A stretch of 53,953 nucleotides of DNA, from contig NZ_JABWDV010000438.1 in NCBI RefSeq assembly GCF_013362995.1, positions 7,440 to 61,392 of the forward strand, read 5' to 3'. The position numbers and the translations under genes were made by a program. Source of the stretch: Streptomyces sp. TRM64462. Lineage in GTDB: Bacteria; Actinomycetota; Actinomycetes; Streptomycetales; Streptomycetaceae. Of the stretch, positions 26,950 through 34,421 are shown one piece after another; within the stretch, counting starts at the first letter, position 1, and every line of letters starts with the position of its first letter. The notes under the pieces are model-generated. The model was not told the DNA's origin. It made no database searches and saw only the letters and a program-made list of their open reading frames with translations.

Positions 26950-29133
26950 GTGACAGCAGCAACGCACTCCACCCTCTTCCCGCAGGTCCCCCAGGACGCC
27001 GACGCGGTGCTCGACGGGCTCGACCCGGAGCAGCGCGAAGTGGCGACCGCCCTGCACGGACCGGTGTGCGTACTGGCCGGCGCGGGCACCGGCAAAACCC
27101 GCGCGATCACCCACCGCATCGCCTACGGGGTACGGGCCGGCATCCTCCAGCCCTCCAGCGTGCTCGCCGTCACCTTCACCAACCGCGCCGCAGGCGAGAT
27201 GCGCGGCCGGCTCAGGCAACTCGGCGCGGGCGGCGTCCAGGCCCGCACGTTCCACTCCGCCGCCCTCCGTCAGCTCCAGTACTTCTGGCCGAAAGCCGTC
27301 GGCGGCGACCTGCCCCGGCTCCTCGACCGCAAGGCCCAGCTCGTCGCCGACGCGGCCGCCCGCTGCCGCATCCGCCTCGAACGCACCGAATTGCGCGACG
27401 TCACCGCCGAGATCGAATGGGCCAAGGTCACCCAGACCGTCCCCGCCGACTACCCGGCCGCCGTCGCCAAGGCCCAGCGCGACGCCCCCCGCGCGCCCGC
27501 CGAAACCGGCCAGATCTACGCCATGTACGAACAGCTGAAACGGGAACGCGACGTCCTCGACTTCGAGGACGTCCTCCTGCTCACCGTCGGCATCCTCCAG
27601 GACCGGAACGACATCGCCGAACAGGTCCGCCGCCAGTACCAGCACTTCGTCGTCGACGAGTACCAGGACGTCTCCCCGCTCCAGCAGCGCCTCCTCGACC
27701 TGTGGCTCGGCGACCGCGACACCCTCTGCGTCGTCGGCGACGCCAGCCAGACCATCTACTCCTTCACCGGTGCCACCCCCGACTACCTCCTCGACTTCCG
27801 CACCCGCCACCCCCACGCGACCGTCGTCAAACTCGTCCGCGACTACCGCTCGACACCCCAGGTCGTCCACCTCGCCAACGGCCTCCTCGCCCAGGCCCGC
27901 GGCCGTGCCGCCGACCACCGCCTGGAACTCGTCTCCCAGCGCGACCCCGGCCCGGAGCCCGTCTACACGGCCTACGGCGACGAACCCACCGAGGCCGAAG
28001 GCACCGCCCGCCGCATCCGCGACCTCATCGTCGCCGGCGTCCCGGCCGGCGAGATCGCCGTGCTCTACCGTGTCAACGCCCAGTCCGAGATCTACGAGCA
28101 GGCCCTGGCCGACGCGGGCGTCCCCTACCAGCTCCGCGGTGCCGAGCGCTTCTTCGAACGCCAGGAAGTACGGGAGGCGGGCGCCGCCCTGCGCAGCGCG
28201 GCCCGCTTCGGCGGCAACGACGCCCTCCTCGACGACGTCGTGGACCTGCCGTCCCAGGTGCGCGCCGTCCTCTCCACCAAGGGCTGGACCACCGAACCAC
28301 CGGCCGGCTCCGGCGCCACCCGCGACCGCTGGGAGTCCCTCGCCGCCCTCGTCCGCCTCGCCGAGGACCTCGCCCGCGCCCGCCCCGACGCGACCCTCGC
28401 CCACCTGGTCGCCGAACTGGACGAACGGGCCGCGGCCCAGCACGCCCCCACCGTCCAGGGCGTGACCCTCGCCTCCCTGCACGCCGCCAAGGGCCTCGAA
28501 TGGGACGCCGTCTTCGTCGTCGGCCTCACCGAGGGCACCCTGCCCATCACCTATGCCAAGACCGACGAGCAGATCGAGGAGGAACGCCGCCTGCTGTACG
28601 TGGGCGTCACCCGCGCCCGCCGGCACCTGTCCCTGTCGTGGGCACTGTCCCGCTCCCCGGGCGGCCGCCCGAACCGCGAACCGTCCCGGTTCCTGAAGGG
28701 GCTGCGTCCCGGCACCACGGCACCCGCCGCCCGCACCGCCACCACCGCCGGCCACGCCGAACGCGGCGGCCCCGCCGGCACCGGCCCCCGCCGCGCCCGC
28801 GGCCCCGTGCGCTGCCGGGTGTGCGGCACCACACTCACCGCATCCGGCGAGATGAAGCTGATGCGCTGCGAGGACTGCCCCTCGGAGATGGACGAGGGCG
28901 TCTACGAACGGCTCATCGACTGGCGCGCTCGCCAGGCCCGCCTGCTGGGCCAGCCCGACTACTGCGTGTTCACCGAGAAGACCCTCATGGCCATCGCCGA
29001 GACCGTCCCGTCCACCGACGGCGAGCTCGCCGCGATCCCCGGCGTCGGCATCCGCAAGCTCAACCGGTTCGGCACCGACGTCCTGGCCATCTGCGCAGGT
29101 CGGCAACTCGCCGCGGACGACGGGGATGACTGA
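26950..29133 (+). CDS. uvrD2: UvrD2-type ATP-dependent DNA helicase with tetracysteine and HRDC domains
   Basis: 727-aa SF1A helicase, 3' to 5' DNA unwinding during repair. Walker A AGAGTGKTR (near 43), VDEYQDV (near 236), DASQTIYSFTGA and motif VI YVGVTRARRHLS (near 555). A tetracysteine module (CRVCG...CEDC, residues about 621-643) and a C-terminal HRDC domain with IPGVGIRKLNRFG identify it as actinobacterial UvrD2 rather than UvrD1/PcrA. The HRDC is short and Gly/Ala linkers surround the cysteines. GTG start at 26950. The wblC promoter begins only 13 bases after the stop, and no terminator separates them. Confidence 0.92.
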   Translation: MTAATHSTLFPQVPQDADAVLDGLDPEQREVATALHGPVCVLAGAGTGKTRAITHRIAYGVRAGILQPSSVLAVTFTNRAAGEMRGRLRQLGAGGVQARTFHSAALRQLQYFWPKAVGGDLPRLLDRKAQLVADAAARCRIRLERTELRDVTAEIEWAKVTQTVPADYPAAVAKAQRDAPRAPAETGQIYAMYEQLKRERDVLDFEDVLLLTVGILQDRNDIAEQVRRQYQHFVVDEYQDVSPLQQRLLDLWLGDRDTLCVVGDASQTIYSFTGATPDYLLDFRTRHPHATVVKLVRDYRSTPQVVHLANGLLAQARGRAADHRLELVSQRDPGPEPVYTAYGDEPTEAEGTARRIRDLIVAGVPAGEIAVLYRVNAQSEIYEQALADAGVPYQLRGAERFFERQEVREAGAALRSAARFGGNDALLDDVVDLPSQVRAVLSTKGWTTEPPAGSGATRDRWESLAALVRLAEDLARARPDATLAHLVAELDERAAAQHAPTVQGVTLASLHAAKGLEWDAVFVVGLTEGTLPITYAKTDEQIEEERRLLYVGVTRARRHLSLSWALSRSPGGRPNREPSRFLKGLRPGTTAPAARTATTAGHAERGGPAGTGPRRARGPVRCRVCGTTLTASGEMKLMRCEDCPSEMDEGVYERLIDWRARQARLLGQPDYCVFTEKTLMAIAETVPSTDGELAAIPGVGIRKLNRFGTDVLAICAGRQLAADDGDD

Positions 29134-29146
29134 TGCCAACTCGTCG

Positions 29147-29186
29147 AAAAAATAGTTTGCGCCCGCCCCAGGAAGCCCCATAGGTT
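29147..29186 (+). promoter_or_regulatory. WhiB7/WblC-type autoregulated promoter
   Basis: An A/T run (29147-29153, AAAAAAT) is followed by exactly three bases, then -35 TTGCGC (29157-29162), 18 bases and -10 TAGGTT (29181-29186). This is the known layout of WhiB7-dependent promoters, where the AT-hook grips A/T bases three bases upstream of the -35. Transcription would start near 29193. Confidence 0.75.
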
Positions 29187-29204
29187 CTTAACCACGCGAA
29201 CAGC

Positions 29205-29219
29205 GGCTTCACTGAAGCC
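29205..29219 (+). other. 5' leader hairpin of the wblC transcript
   Basis: GGCTTC (29205-29210) and GAAGCC (29214-29219) form a six-base stem with a 3-base loop soon after the predicted transcription start. It could be a stability element or part of alternative leader folding. Confidence 0.4.
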
Positions 29220-29301
29220 CTGTCCTCGTGTTGTACTTATCCGAATACATGCGGGACCGGTTCCGACCGATCCCCCGAGACGCCGAGAGGAGGCGAGTCC
29301 A

Positions 29302-29661
29302 GTGATCAGCTTCAACACCAGCAACAACAGCACCGCCAAAATGACCGATCGCTCGGTCGCCTCCGCCTGCTCGCTCGGCTTCTCCGGTCTTACCGGCCTG
29401 TCCGGTTCGGCGTTCGCCGGCATTGGTCTGTTCGGCACCCGTGCCGTCCGTCCGGCGTCCTTCCTGACGGCTCTCCCCGTCTGCGACGGACCCATCGCCG
29501 ATGAGCGACCGACCAAGGCACTGGAAGCAGAAGTAGCAGCGGCGCAGGCCCCGGCCTATGTCATTGCGGCGACCGGTGCCGAGACCAAGCAGCAGCAGAC
29601 GACGCAGCACCACACGATGTGGGCCTTCCGTGGGCTCGAACCCTGGAGTGATCCAGCCTGA
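29302..29661 (+). CDS. Upstream ORF in the wblC leader
   Basis: 119-codon frame within the nearly 700-base gap between uvrD2 and wblC. GTG start at 29302 with a near-perfect ribosome site AGAGGAGG (29286-29293). The product (ISFNTSNNST..., then a Gly/Ser/Leu segment GFSGLTGLSGSAF and a Gln-rich KQQQTTQHH stretch) has no domain I recognise. Its TGA stop lies inside the first arm of a hairpin that precedes an intrinsic terminator, so translation through this ORF would change leader folding. In whiB7 and wblC such uORFs are the sensor for ribosome-targeting antibiotics. Peptide function itself is probably secondary. Good ribosome site and Streptomyces-like codon bias support translation. Confidence 0.7.
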   Translation: MISFNTSNNSTAKMTDRSVASACSLGFSGLTGLSGSAFAGIGLFGTRAVRPASFLTALPVCDGPIADERPTKALEAEVAAAQAPAYVIAATGAETKQQQTTQHHTMWAFRGLEPWSDPA

Positions 29662-29673
29662 TCCAGGATCAGG
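29657..29673 (+). promoter_or_regulatory. Hairpin overlapping the uORF stop codon
   Basis: CCTGATCC (29657-29664) and GGATCAGG (29666-29673) are exact complements around one base. The uORF TGA (29659-29661) is in the first arm, so a terminating or stalled ribosome would melt or block it. This is a plausible antiterminator switch component. Confidence 0.5.
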
Positions 29674-29684
29674 CCGGCGCCTTC

Positions 29685-29727
29685 AGGGCCGCGGAACCCC
29701 ACCAGGGATCCGCGGCCCTTCTGTTTT
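29685..29727 (+). terminator. Intrinsic terminator (attenuator) in the wblC leader
   Basis: AGGGCCGCGGA (29685-29695) pairs perfectly with TCCGCGGCCCT (29709-29719), followed by TCTGTTTT. A GC stem with a U-rich tail is unusual in this genome and lies 105 bases before wblC, after the uORF, so it should act as an attenuator rather than a gene-end terminator. Confidence 0.8.
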
Positions 29728-29831
29728 GCCCCCACGGGTGACACGGAGCGAAGGGGCCTCGGGACCAAGCAGAACCCGGTACCAGCCCACCGGCCGACCG
29801 GCCGGACCGACCAGACGAGGAAAACACCACC

Positions 29832-30200
29832 GTGCAACTCGAAGCGCACGCCCCGTCCGTACCGCCTTCCGAAACGATCCCCCCGCCCGGCCTCACGGAG
29901 GACCACGACTTGACCGCCCTCACCGCGCTCACCGCGCTCGACGACGCCATCGAGAACCTCGGCGTACCCGTGCCCTGCCGCTCCTACGACCCGGAGGTCT
30001 TCTTCGCCGAGTCGCCGGCCGATGTCGAGTACGCCAAGTCCCTCTGCCGCACCTGCCCGCTCATGGCGGCCTGCCTCGCGGGCGCCAAGGAGCGGCGTGA
30101 GCCGTGGGGCGTCTGGGGCGGCGAGCTCTTCGTCCAGGGTGTCGTCGTCGCCCGGAAGCGGCCGCGTGGCCGCCCGCGCAAGAACCCGGTCACGGCATGA
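29832..30200 (+). CDS. wblC: WhiB-family regulator WblC (WhiB7) with AT-hook
   Basis: 122-aa iron-sulfur transcription factor that works with the principal sigma factor to switch on intrinsic resistance genes after ribosome-targeting antibiotics. The four cluster cysteines are in VPVPC and SLCRTCPLMAAC, followed by the GVWGGE beta-turn that contacts sigma region 4. The C-terminal AT-hook RPRGRPRKNP is the feature that defines WhiB7/WblC. GTG start at 29832 with GAGGAAAA upstream. The N-terminus carries a short in-frame repeat (TALTALTAL). Controlled by an autoregulated promoter, a uORF and an attenuator. The stop overlaps the next small ORF (ATGA). Confidence 0.95.
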   Translation: MQLEAHAPSVPPSETIPPPGLTEDHDLTALTALTALDDAIENLGVPVPCRSYDPEVFFAESPADVEYAKSLCRTCPLMAACLAGAKERREPWGVWGGELFVQGVVVARKRPRGRPRKNPVTA

Positions 30201-30523
30201 TCACCGCCACCGGAACCATCGACCGCCCCCTCACGCACGACCCCCAGAAGCAGGCCCCGATGACCTCTTCCACGAACGAGCCCCTGGGCTCCGCGACCAC
30301 TGACGTCACCACCCTCGGCGCGAACGCCTCGCGCCAGAACAGGACCCTCGAAATGCAACTCATCCCCGAAGCCCTGGCCCGTGCCCATATGCACGAGCGA
30401 CTGCGCCAGGCCGACGAGCAACGTGTGGGCACCCGCCTGATCGCCGCCCGCAGGATGCAGCGCCGCGCCGAGCGCGCCTCGCTCCGGGCCCGCCGCGCGC
30501 TGGCCATGGCGGTCATGCAGTAA
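30197..30523 (+). CDS. Small basic protein following wblC
   Basis: Unrecognised protein of 108 aa if read from ATG 30197, which overlaps the wblC stop in an ATGA junction; an ATG at 30260 would give 87 aa and is equally possible. The C-terminal half is a continuous helix-forming stretch with many Arg and Ala residues (GTRLIAARRMQRRAERASLRARRALAMAV), suggesting nucleic-acid or ribosome contact. No domain, signal peptide or cysteine pair is seen. Co-transcription with wblC suggests a part in the antibiotic response, but that is inference from position. Confidence 0.6.
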   Translation: MITATGTIDRPLTHDPQKQAPMTSSTNEPLGSATTDVTTLGANASRQNRTLEMQLIPEALARAHMHERLRQADEQRVGTRLIAARRMQRRAERASLRARRALAMAVMQ

Positions 30524-30582
30524 CCAGCCGTGGCGCACGGAAGCACCAGCCACCACGACCCGCGGAGAGTTATCGTCTCGTG

Positions 30583-30780
30583 GTGAACGAGCGGACTCCC
30601 GACCCCGCGCAGTCGCGCACGCAGAGCGTGGTGTGCTCGCGCTGCGGCGCGACCGCCGAAAGCCTCCCCGTGACCTGGACCTGCTCCGTCGAGAACGGCA
30701 GCCGGCACTACTTCTGCGACACCTGCGCCCGCGCCCACATCCGGTCCATCGAGAGCAGACTCGACTCCGCCTGGTGGTAA
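30583..30780 (+). CDS. Small zinc-ribbon-like protein
   Basis: 65-aa protein with two CxxC pairs (CSRCGA and CDTCARA) separated by about 30 residues, the pattern of a single zinc ribbon. GTG at 30583 is chosen because TATCGT (30571-30576) lies six bases before it, suggesting leaderless transcription; the adjoining GTG at 30580 adds one residue. Function unknown. It sits after wblC and faces the UbiB-like gene convergently, with only 24 bases between. Confidence 0.65.
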   Translation: MNERTPDPAQSRTQSVVCSRCGATAESLPVTWTCSVENGSRHYFCDTCARAHIRSIESRLDSAWW

Positions 30781-30804
30781 CCACGCGCCGGGGCCGCCGC
30801 CGGC

Positions 30805-32202
30805 TCAGGCCGGAGTCTCCTCCGGTTGCTCGGCGATGCCCTCCGGCACGTCCTCCGGCACGTCCTCTGATATGTCCTCCGGTACGAAGCCCGGCAGCCA
30901 AGCGGACAGCTCGTCGCGCAGCCGCACCGTCGCGTTCAGCTGGCACAGCACCCCGATGGTGCTCAGCGTCACCCGGTGGATCAGCAGATACGACGGCGGC
31001 AGGTTGAGCCGCTTGCCCAACTGGTGGGCCGGCGAGCGCGGATCAGCGATCCGTGCCGCCTGTGTGCGGATCCACTCCCGGGTGAACGGGAACGCCTCCA
31101 CCTGCGCCGGCTCGATGATCGGCAGCAGATACTCCAGCACCTCGTCCGGGTCGAGATCGATCGACTCCTTCACGAACCCCTCGTCGCGCAGGAGCCGGTA
31201 GACCGTCTCCGCCTCGCCCTCCAGGGTCATCCGCAGACACGCGCCGATGGTCTCCGGCAGCCCGCCCGGCAGCCGGTCCACCGTGCCGAAGTCCAGCACC
31301 CCCAGCCGCAGGTCCCCGTCGCCCTCGCCCGGCAGCAGCCGGAAGTTCCCCGGATGCGGGTCCGCGTGCAGCAGTCCCGTACGGGTCGGCCCCGAGAACA
31401 GGAACCGTGCCAGCAGCTGCCCCGCCCGGTTCCGCTCCTCCTCCGTACCGTCCGCGATGACCTCCGACAGGGGTATCCCGTCGATCCATTCCGTCACCAG
31501 CACCTGTTCCGACTGGTGCACCACATCGGGGACCACCACATCGGGGTCGTCCGCGAACTCGGCGGCGTGCTCCCGCTGCGCCTGCGCCTCCAGGCCGTAG
31601 TCGAGCTCCTCCGACACCCGGTCGCGCATCTCCGTGATGAGCGGCTTGATGTCCATGCCCGGCACCAGCGGCCCCAGCAGCCGTGCGAACCGGCTGAGCT
31701 GCGCCAGGTCCGACAGCAGTGCCTCACCCGCCCCCGGGTACTGCACCTTCACCGCGACCTCACGTCCGTCGTGCCACACAGCCCGGTGCACCTGGCCGAT
31801 CGACGCGGCCGCCGCCGGCTTGTCCTCGAACTCCAGGAACAGCTCACGCCAGTCCGCGCCCAGCCGCTCCTCCAGCACCCCGTGCACCGTCCGCACGGGC
31901 ATCGGCGGCGCCGCCTCCTGAAGCTTCGTCAACGCCGCCCTGTACGGCCCGGCGACCTCCTCGGGCAGCGCCGACTCGAACACCGACAGGGCCTGCCCCA
32001 GCTTCATCGCGCCCCCTTTCAACTCGCCGAGCACCTTGAACAGTTGATCCGCCGTGCGCTGCTGGAGCTCGCGCGCCACGATCTCGGCGGACTTGCCGCC
32101 GATCCGCTTGCCCAGCCCCCAGGTGGCCCGCCCCGCGAAGCCCAGGGGCAACGCGGCCAACTTGGCGGTACGGGTGACCGCCTTCCGGGGAAGATCAGAC
32201 AT
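30805..32202 (-). CDS. ABC1/UbiB (AarF)-family atypical kinase
   Basis: 465-aa member of the ABC1/ADCK/UbiB family of atypical kinase-ATPases linked to isoprenoid lipid or quinone metabolism. Family motifs: KGGAMKLGQ (KxGQ, near residue 65), the Ala-rich loop AAAASIGQVH (near 135), VAVKVQYPG with the ATP-binding Lys, catalytic loop LLHADPHPGNF (near 285) and LDFG (near 305). ATG 32202 is used, with GGAGGGG just upstream; a TTG 12 bases earlier lies across that ribosome site. The C-terminus ends in an acidic repeat (EDISEDVPEDVPEG). Targets in streptomycetes are unknown; menaquinone or lipid maintenance is a guess. It is followed upstream by an E1-like gene in the same direction. Confidence 0.88.
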   Translation of the reverse strand: MSDLPRKAVTRTAKLAALPLGFAGRATWGLGKRIGGKSAEIVARELQQRTADQLFKVLGELKGGAMKLGQALSVFESALPEEVAGPYRAALTKLQEAAPPMPVRTVHGVLEERLGADWRELFLEFEDKPAAAASIGQVHRAVWHDGREVAVKVQYPGAGEALLSDLAQLSRFARLLGPLVPGMDIKPLITEMRDRVSEELDYGLEAQAQREHAAEFADDPDVVVPDVVHQSEQVLVTEWIDGIPLSEVIADGTEEERNRAGQLLARFLFSGPTRTGLLHADPHPGNFRLLPGEGDGDLRLGVLDFGTVDRLPGGLPETIGACLRMTLEGEAETVYRLLRDEGFVKESIDLDPDEVLEYLLPIIEPAQVEAFPFTREWIRTQAARIADPRSPAHQLGKRLNLPPSYLLIHRVTLSTIGVLCQLNATVRLRDELSAWLPGFVPEDISEDVPEDVPEGIAEQPEETPA

Positions 32203-32264
32203 GCGCCCCTCCAAATCCCAGACTGCCGTACCGCGTTTGCCTCGGCATGCGCCGTTGACGGCCG

Positions 32265-33524
32265 TTACCCCGCCATTGTGTCCTGCCCCCTCCCGACCCC
32301 CGAGGCCCGCACCCCGGCACCCTCACCGGCCTTCCCTACGGCCGTCCCGCCAGGCTGTCCGACCGCATCCCCGTCCGCGGCCCCGCAAGGGCAGTCGCCG
32401 TGCGGCCCGACCCGCTGCGCCCGCCACTCGAGCAGCGGCGAGGACACCTCCCACCGCGCGCCCGCGCTCGCCGGCAGCTCACCGTCCAGGAACGCCAGCG
32501 CATGCGCCGCCGCCAGCCCCGCCACCGCCGACACCAGCCCCACGTCCCCGGACGGCACCGGACCGCGTCGTCCCGACCGCCACTGCGCCAGCATCCGCGG
32601 CCACGCCGGGTCCCCGTCCGTCCGCGCCAGCTCCAGGCACCGCGCGCACGCCGTACTCCCGGGCAGCACCAGCGGGCCCACCACTCCCGTGGCCTCCAGC
32701 ACCCCCGCGAACAGATGGGGCGTTCCCGTGCCGACCCAGCCGTCCGCCGTCACCGGATCCGGCGCGTACACCGCGAGGCCGTCTCTCGGCGCCACCACCA
32801 CCAGCGCAAGCCCCGGCTCCGCCATACCCGAACTCCCGCCCGAACTCCCGGCCGAGCTCCCGGCCGAGCTCCCGCCCGAGCTCCCGGCCGGCCCCGCACC
32901 CGGGCGCCGCGCTGCCCGCACCGCACGACCACCGGGCGCCGAGCGGCTCACCAGCCGGCGGGCCGCCACGTCCCGCCGCTCCCCGACGGCCTCGGCCGGG
33001 AGCCCGCCCGGCACCACGTCCCAGGGCTCCACACACCCGCCGTCCAGTACCTCCACGCGCCCCACTCCCGCTGCCGACAGCAGCGCCGCCACGCTCGCGC
33101 CCACCCTGCCCGCACCCCGCACCTGCACCCGTAAGCCGGCCCTGGCGCCCAGGCGCCGTATCGCCCCGCCCGGCTCCCGGTGCACCACCGACAGCGACGC
33201 CGCGTCCGGCCGCAGCCGATCCAGCACACCCTCCCGCCGCCGCAGCGCCTCCGCCGCCGGGTCCCGCGCCGCCGCGTCCTCCAGCAGCCCCGCACCCGCA
33301 AGCCGCGCCAGCAGCGCCTCCAGCCAGGCGTCCGGCACCCCCAGCGCCCGCGCCTCCTCCCGCAGCAGCGCCATGCCCCGCGTCCCGTCGAGCAGCCCCA
33401 GCAGACTCCCCGTCGTCGTGTCCACCGGGCCCACCACCACCGCGTGCGCGGGCGTCACCCCGAACTGCACGTACTGAAGATCCCGCCAGCCCCGCCGCAG
33501 CGCGGGCTTCACCATCGGATGCAT
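32265..33524 (-). CDS. ThiF/E1-like adenylyltransferase-family protein
   Basis: 419-aa protein with an N-terminal winged-helix-like region (residues 1 to about 120) and a ThiF/E1-like Rossmann domain: VRGAGRVGASVAALL near 138, followed by VEVLDGGCVEPWDV, where an E1 has its ATP-contact Asp. Paired cysteines CARC and CPCG probably bind zinc. The usual GxGGLG loop is GAGRVG and the standard catalytic-cysteine region is not obvious. A Gly/Ser repeat insertion (GSSAGSSAGSSGG) lies near 225. Domain layout recalls E1-like enzymes of modified-peptide (TOMM) pathways, but no precursor peptide or YcaO partner is nearby. Start ATG 33524 with GGGGGCC upstream. Confidence 0.75.
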   Translation of the reverse strand: MHPMVKPALRRGWRDLQYVQFGVTPAHAVVVGPVDTTTGSLLGLLDGTRGMALLREEARALGVPDAWLEALLARLAGAGLLEDAAARDPAAEALRRREGVLDRLRPDAASLSVVHREPGGAIRRLGARAGLRVQVRGAGRVGASVAALLSAAGVGRVEVLDGGCVEPWDVVPGGLPAEAVGERRDVAARRLVSRSAPGGRAVRAARRPGAGPAGSSGGSSAGSSAGSSGGSSGMAEPGLALVVVAPRDGLAVYAPDPVTADGWVGTGTPHLFAGVLEATGVVGPLVLPGSTACARCLELARTDGDPAWPRMLAQWRSGRRGPVPSGDVGLVSAVAGLAAAHALAFLDGELPASAGARWEVSSPLLEWRAQRVGPHGDCPCGAADGDAVGQPGGTAVGKAGEGAGVRASGVGRGQDTMAG

Positions 33525-33727
33525 ACCGGCCCCCGTCCGTTCCCGAAATCCCCGAGTCGTCCCCCGGTTCGGATCGCGGAGTCAGCATGCCGCGGCCGGT
33601 CCACCGCCCGCCGATCGTCATCCACAGGCGGGCTCATTAGTCATTCAAATGGTGCAGGCTGTGGACGGATCGTGGACGGACCGTTCCGGAGGAGGACTTC
33701 ACCGCGGCCACCGGGTAACGTCGGGGC

Positions 33728-34303
33728 GTGCCCGCGGACCCTCAGCACAGCCCCACCAGCGACACGCCCCGGCCCAGGGGCACGTCCGCCGTCGAGGTGC
33801 GCAGGAGCTCCCGGCGCCGCAGGACCGTCTCGGCCTACCGCGAGGGTGACAGGACCGTCGTGCTCATCCCCGCCAAGATGTCGGAGGCGGAGGAACGGCG
33901 CTGGGTGGACGTCATGCTCGACAAGCTCGCCGCGCAGGAGAGCAGACGCCTCCTGGGCGACTCCGAGCTGGCCGAGCGTGCCGAGCGGCTGTCCGGCCAG
34001 TACCTCGAAGGGAGGGCCCGGCCCGCGTCCGTCCGCTGGGTCACCAACCAGAACACGCGCTGGGGCTCCTGCACCCCCGCCGAGGGCAGCATCCGCCTGT
34101 CGCACCGCCTCCAGGGCATGCCGGAGTACGTCGTCGACTACGTGCTCCTCCACGAGCTGGCCCATCTGCTCGTCCCCGGGCACGGCCCGCGCTTCTGGCG
34201 GCTCCTGGAGCCGTACCCGCGTACGGAGCGGGCCCGCGGCTACCTGGAGGGCGTGGTCGCCGCCGACCGGCTGCCGCACCTTCCGGGTGCGTCCGCCGAC
34301 TGA
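33728..34303 (+). CDS. M48/YgjP-like zinc metallopeptidase
   Basis: 191-aa protein of the YgjP/DUF45 group (M48-like). The zinc site HELAHLLVPGH is complete (two His and catalytic Glu near residues 139-143, third His in GHGPRFW). It is preceded by the family motif RWGSCTPAEGSIRLS. An Arg-rich segment (VEVRRSSRRRRTVSAYREG) near residue 25 matches the family's N-terminal strand. No signal peptide, so cytoplasmic. GTG start at 33728 with TAACGT (33716-33721) six bases before it: probably leaderless. Divergent from the E1-like gene. Confidence 0.85.
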   Translation: MPADPQHSPTSDTPRPRGTSAVEVRRSSRRRRTVSAYREGDRTVVLIPAKMSEAEERRWVDVMLDKLAAQESRRLLGDSELAERAERLSGQYLEGRARPASVRWVTNQNTRWGSCTPAEGSIRLSHRLQGMPEYVVDYVLLHELAHLLVPGHGPRFWRLLEPYPRTERARGYLEGVVAADRLPHLPGASAD

Positions 34304-34421
34304 CATTCGGCGATCCTGTACCGACTCCGTACCGACCCGGCCGCCGACGTGGTCGCTGTCGCACCCAGCCGTTAGCCTGGCGCGACGCACACCAATCCGG
34401 GATGGGGGACGGTCGTTACGC

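Noticed and set aside
26818..29181. A 787-codon minus-strand frame opposite uvrD2
   Set aside because: Composition is typical of antisense shadow (Gly/Val/Glu/Asp rich, no motifs), while all helicase motifs are on the plus strand.
32830..32890. Short tandem repeats that could be a CRISPR-like array
   Set aside because: They are in-frame Gly/Ser codon repeats inside a gene, with no spacers.
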